Source: an uncultured Bacteroides sp. (GTDB lineage Bacteria; Bacteroidota; Bacteroidia; Bacteroidales; Bacteroidaceae). From it: a DNA stretch of 10,090 bases. Every line of letters starts with the position of its first letter. Position 1 is the stretch's first letter. The notes beneath the pieces were generated by a model. The model saw only the letters and a program-made list of their open reading frames with translations. It did not search any database and had not been told where the DNA came from. Made by a program: the position numbers and the translations under genes. Below are positions 8,115-10,090 of the stretch, piece after piece. The stretch lies in NCBI GenBank assembly GCA_900557355.1, contig USSR01000204.1, forward strand, positions 1 to 10,090. Direction: 5' to 3'.

Positions 8115-10090
8115 ATGAAGACATTTTTATTGACTATATGTTTCCTGTCTGTTCAGACAGGTATGGTGGCGATTGCTCAAGACAAAGAACAAACACCGGT
8201 GTATCTGGATGATACACAACCGATAGAGGTTAGGGTACAGGATGCGTTGAACCGTATGACTGTGGAGGAGAAAACTCGTCTTAGTTATGCACAAGGGAAG
8301 TTTAGCTCCCCTGGCTGTCCCCGTTTGGGTATTCCTGAACTTTGGATGAGTGACGGACCTCACGGCGTACGTGCCGAAATTAACTGGAATGATTGGGGAT
8401 ATGCTGGATGGACGAACGATAGTTGCACAGCCTTTCCTGCACTGACCTGTCTGGCAGCTAGCTGGAATCCGCTATTAGCAGCGAAATATGGATATGCTAT
8501 CGGTGAAGAAGCCCGTTATCGTGAAAAGGATGTTTTGCTGGGACCGGGTGTGAATATCTATCGTACTCCGCTCAACGGGCGTAACTTTGAATATATGGGG
8601 GAAGACCCTTATTTAGCCTCGGAGCTTTGTGTACCTTATATTCAGGGAGTGCAGAAGAATGGAGTAGCCGCCTGCGTAAAACATTACGCACTGAACAATC
8701 AGGAATTATGGCGGGGACATATCGATGTGCAGCTAAGTGACCGTGCATTGTATGAGATATATCTGCCTGCCTTTAAGGCTGCTGTGGAAAGAGGGAAGGC
8801 TTGGTCTATTATGGGAGCGTACAATAAGGTGCGCGGAACCCATGCTACTCATCATAAACTGCTGAATAATGATATATTGAAGGGAGAATGGAATTTCGAC
8901 GGTTGTGTCATAACAGATTGGGGAGCTGCGCATGATACCTATGAAGCTGCCATGTATGGCTTGGATATTGAAATGGGATCTTATACGAATGGTTTGACTT
9001 CAGAATCGGAATTCGGTTATGACGATTATTACTTGGGTAAGTCTTATCTGAAAATGGTTCGGGAAGGTAAGATTCCGATGGAAGTAGTGAATGATAAGGC
9101 TGCTCGTGTGTTGCGTCTGATTTTCCGTACAGCCATGAATCGCAGGAAACCGTTCGGGGCACTGACTAGTGAAGAGCACTATCGTACGGCTTATGAGATT
9201 GCAACAGAGGGTATTGTCCTGTTGAAAAATGGAACCGGTAAGAAACAACCTGCCTTATTGCCTGTACCTCAAGGAAAATACAAACGTATTTTAGTGGTGG
9301 GAGATAATGCTACCCGTAATTTGATGTTAGGTGGTGGCTCTTCAGAGTTGAAAGTTCAGAAAGTGATTTCACCACTGGACGGTATAAAGGCCAAATTTGG
9401 TGACGGTGTGGTTTATGCACAAGGTTACACAAGCGGTCGCCCGATGTATGGACGGGCGGATGTTATTCCGCAGGTTACTGTGGATTCTTTGCGTAATGAT
9501 GCGGTGGAAAAGGCGATGAATTCGGATTTGGTGATTTTTGTAGGCGGACTAAATAAGAATCATTTTCAGGACTGTGAGGGTGGAGACCGTTTATCATACG
9601 AACTTCCTTTTGCGCAGAATGAGTTGATAGAAGCCTTGTTGAAGGTAAATAAAAATCTGGTAGCAGTGATTGTCAGCGGAAATGCGGTGGAAATGCCTTG
9701 GGTAAAGGAGATTCCTTCTATTGTCCAGTCGTGGTATTTAGGCTCTGTTGGTGGGGAGGCGCTGGCTGATGTGTTGAGTGGAGAGGTGACTCCCAGTGGT
9801 AAACTTCCTTTCTCTTATCCGGTGAAACTGGAGGATTGTCCGGCTCATTTCTTTGGGGAAATCAGTTATCCGGGCGATAGCATCCGTCAAGAATATAAAG
9901 AAGATATTCTGGTTGGCTATCGTTGGTATGATACGAAGAAGGTGCAGCCACTTTTTCCTTTTGGTTATGGCATGAGTTATACTACCTTTGAGTATAGTAA
10001 ACCTGTAGTATCGGCTCAAACAATGAATACTGATGGCAGTATAGATGTTTCTGTAAAGGTTAAGAATACAGGAAAAGTAGCAGGGAAAAA
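8115..10090 (+). CDS. GH3 family beta-glucosidase, 3' partial
   Basis: Retaining exo-beta-glucosidase expected to remove non-reducing-end glucose from xyloglucan oligosaccharides once the xylose is gone. About 658 residues are present and the frame is still open at the right edge. A type I signal peptide (MKTFLLTICF..., probable cut after Ala21 in VAIA-QD) has no lipobox, so a soluble periplasmic enzyme is expected. The N-terminal barrel shows substrate-binding SDGPHGVR (Asp80), GEDPYL and Lys189-His190 (KHYALNN), and nucleophile Asp268 in VITDWGA. The following alpha/beta sandwich holds LVVGDNA and CEGGDR, whose Glu488 is the likely acid/base. PFGYGMSYTTF and VSVKVKNTG mark the start of the C-terminal fibronectin III-like domain, cut by the edge. 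The start is 22 bases after the GH2 stop; an in-frame ATG at 8100 would add five residues (MIIGI) and leave only 7 bases. Third enzyme of the operon. GH3 also includes beta-xylosidases; beta-glucosidase is favoured by motif and context. Confidence 0.92.
   Translation, partial: MKTFLLTICFLSVQTGMVAIAQDKEQTPVYLDDTQPIEVRVQDALNRMTVEEKTRLSYAQGKFSSPGCPRLGIPELWMSDGPHGVRAEINWNDWGYAGWTNDSCTAFPALTCLAASWNPLLAAKYGYAIGEEARYREKDVLLGPGVNIYRTPLNGRNFEYMGEDPYLASELCVPYIQGVQKNGVAACVKHYALNNQELWRGHIDVQLSDRALYEIYLPAFKAAVERGKAWSIMGAYNKVRGTHATHHKLLNNDILKGEWNFDGCVITDWGAAHDTYEAAMYGLDIEMGSYTNGLTSESEFGYDDYYLGKSYLKMVREGKIPMEVVNDKAARVLRLIFRTAMNRRKPFGALTSEEHYRTAYEIATEGIVLLKNGTGKKQPALLPVPQGKYKRILVVGDNATRNLMLGGGSSELKVQKVISPLDGIKAKFGDGVVYAQGYTSGRPMYGRADVIPQVTVDSLRNDAVEKAMNSDLVIFVGGLNKNHFQDCEGGDRLSYELPFAQNELIEALLKVNKNLVAVIVSGNAVEMPWVKEIPSIVQSWYLGSVGGEALADVLSGEVTPSGKLPFSYPVKLEDCPAHFFGEISYPGDSIRQEYKEDILVGYRWYDTKKVQPLFPFGYGMSYTTFEYSKPVVSAQTMNTDGSIDVSVKVKNTGKVAGK

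Noticed and set aside
9738..10019. 93-codon minus-strand frame near the right edge
   Set aside because: It is antisense to the GH3 coding sequence, which is continuous on the + strand with conserved motifs through this region.

Overview
The window looks like a piece of a Bacteroides (gut Bacteroidota) polysaccharide utilisation locus (PUL). The reasons are a hybrid two-component regulator (periplasmic sensor, kinase, receiver and AraC DNA-binding domain in one protein), lipoprotein glycosidases, a Bacteroides-type TAnnTTTG promoter element, weak Shine-Dalgarno sequences and moderate GC content. All genes are on the + strand.

Layout. (1) 2-2509: C-terminal part of a hybrid two-component system (HTCS) regulator; the reading frame is open through the left edge, so its N-terminal sensor propeller is mostly outside. 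(2) 2510-2652: intergenic region with a perfect 15-bp stem hairpin (2553-2592) acting as a probable terminator, followed at once by a candidate promoter (-7 element 2606-2613). (3) 2653-5517: lipoprotein GH31 alpha-xylosidase type enzyme with a PA14 insert. (4) 5537-8092: lipoprotein GH2 beta-galactosidase type enzyme with an odd signal peptide made of repeated lipobox-like hexapeptides. (5) 8115 to the right edge: GH3 beta-glucosidase type enzyme with a normal signal peptide, cut by the window end. The three enzyme genes are separated by only 19 and 22 bases and should be one operon.

The enzymes fit together as the exo-acting set that dismantles galacto-xyloglucan oligosaccharides: GH2 removes beta-galactose caps, GH31 removes alpha-xylose from the exposed non-reducing end, and GH3 removes the unmasked beta-glucose, in repeating rounds in the periplasm. 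The HTCS next door is the likely oligosaccharide sensor and activator. From memory, the GH31-GH2-GH3 set with a PA14-bearing GH31 resembles the described xyloglucan locus (XyGUL) of Bacteroides ovatus. The endo-xyloglucanases, SusC/SusD transport pair and surface glycan-binding proteins expected in such a locus are not in this window.

I see no RNA genes, mobile elements, CRISPR arrays or phage genes. The window is mostly a member of a known type of system. The less ordinary points are the repeated lipoboxes of the GH2 signal peptide and the hairpin abutting the enzyme operon promoter.
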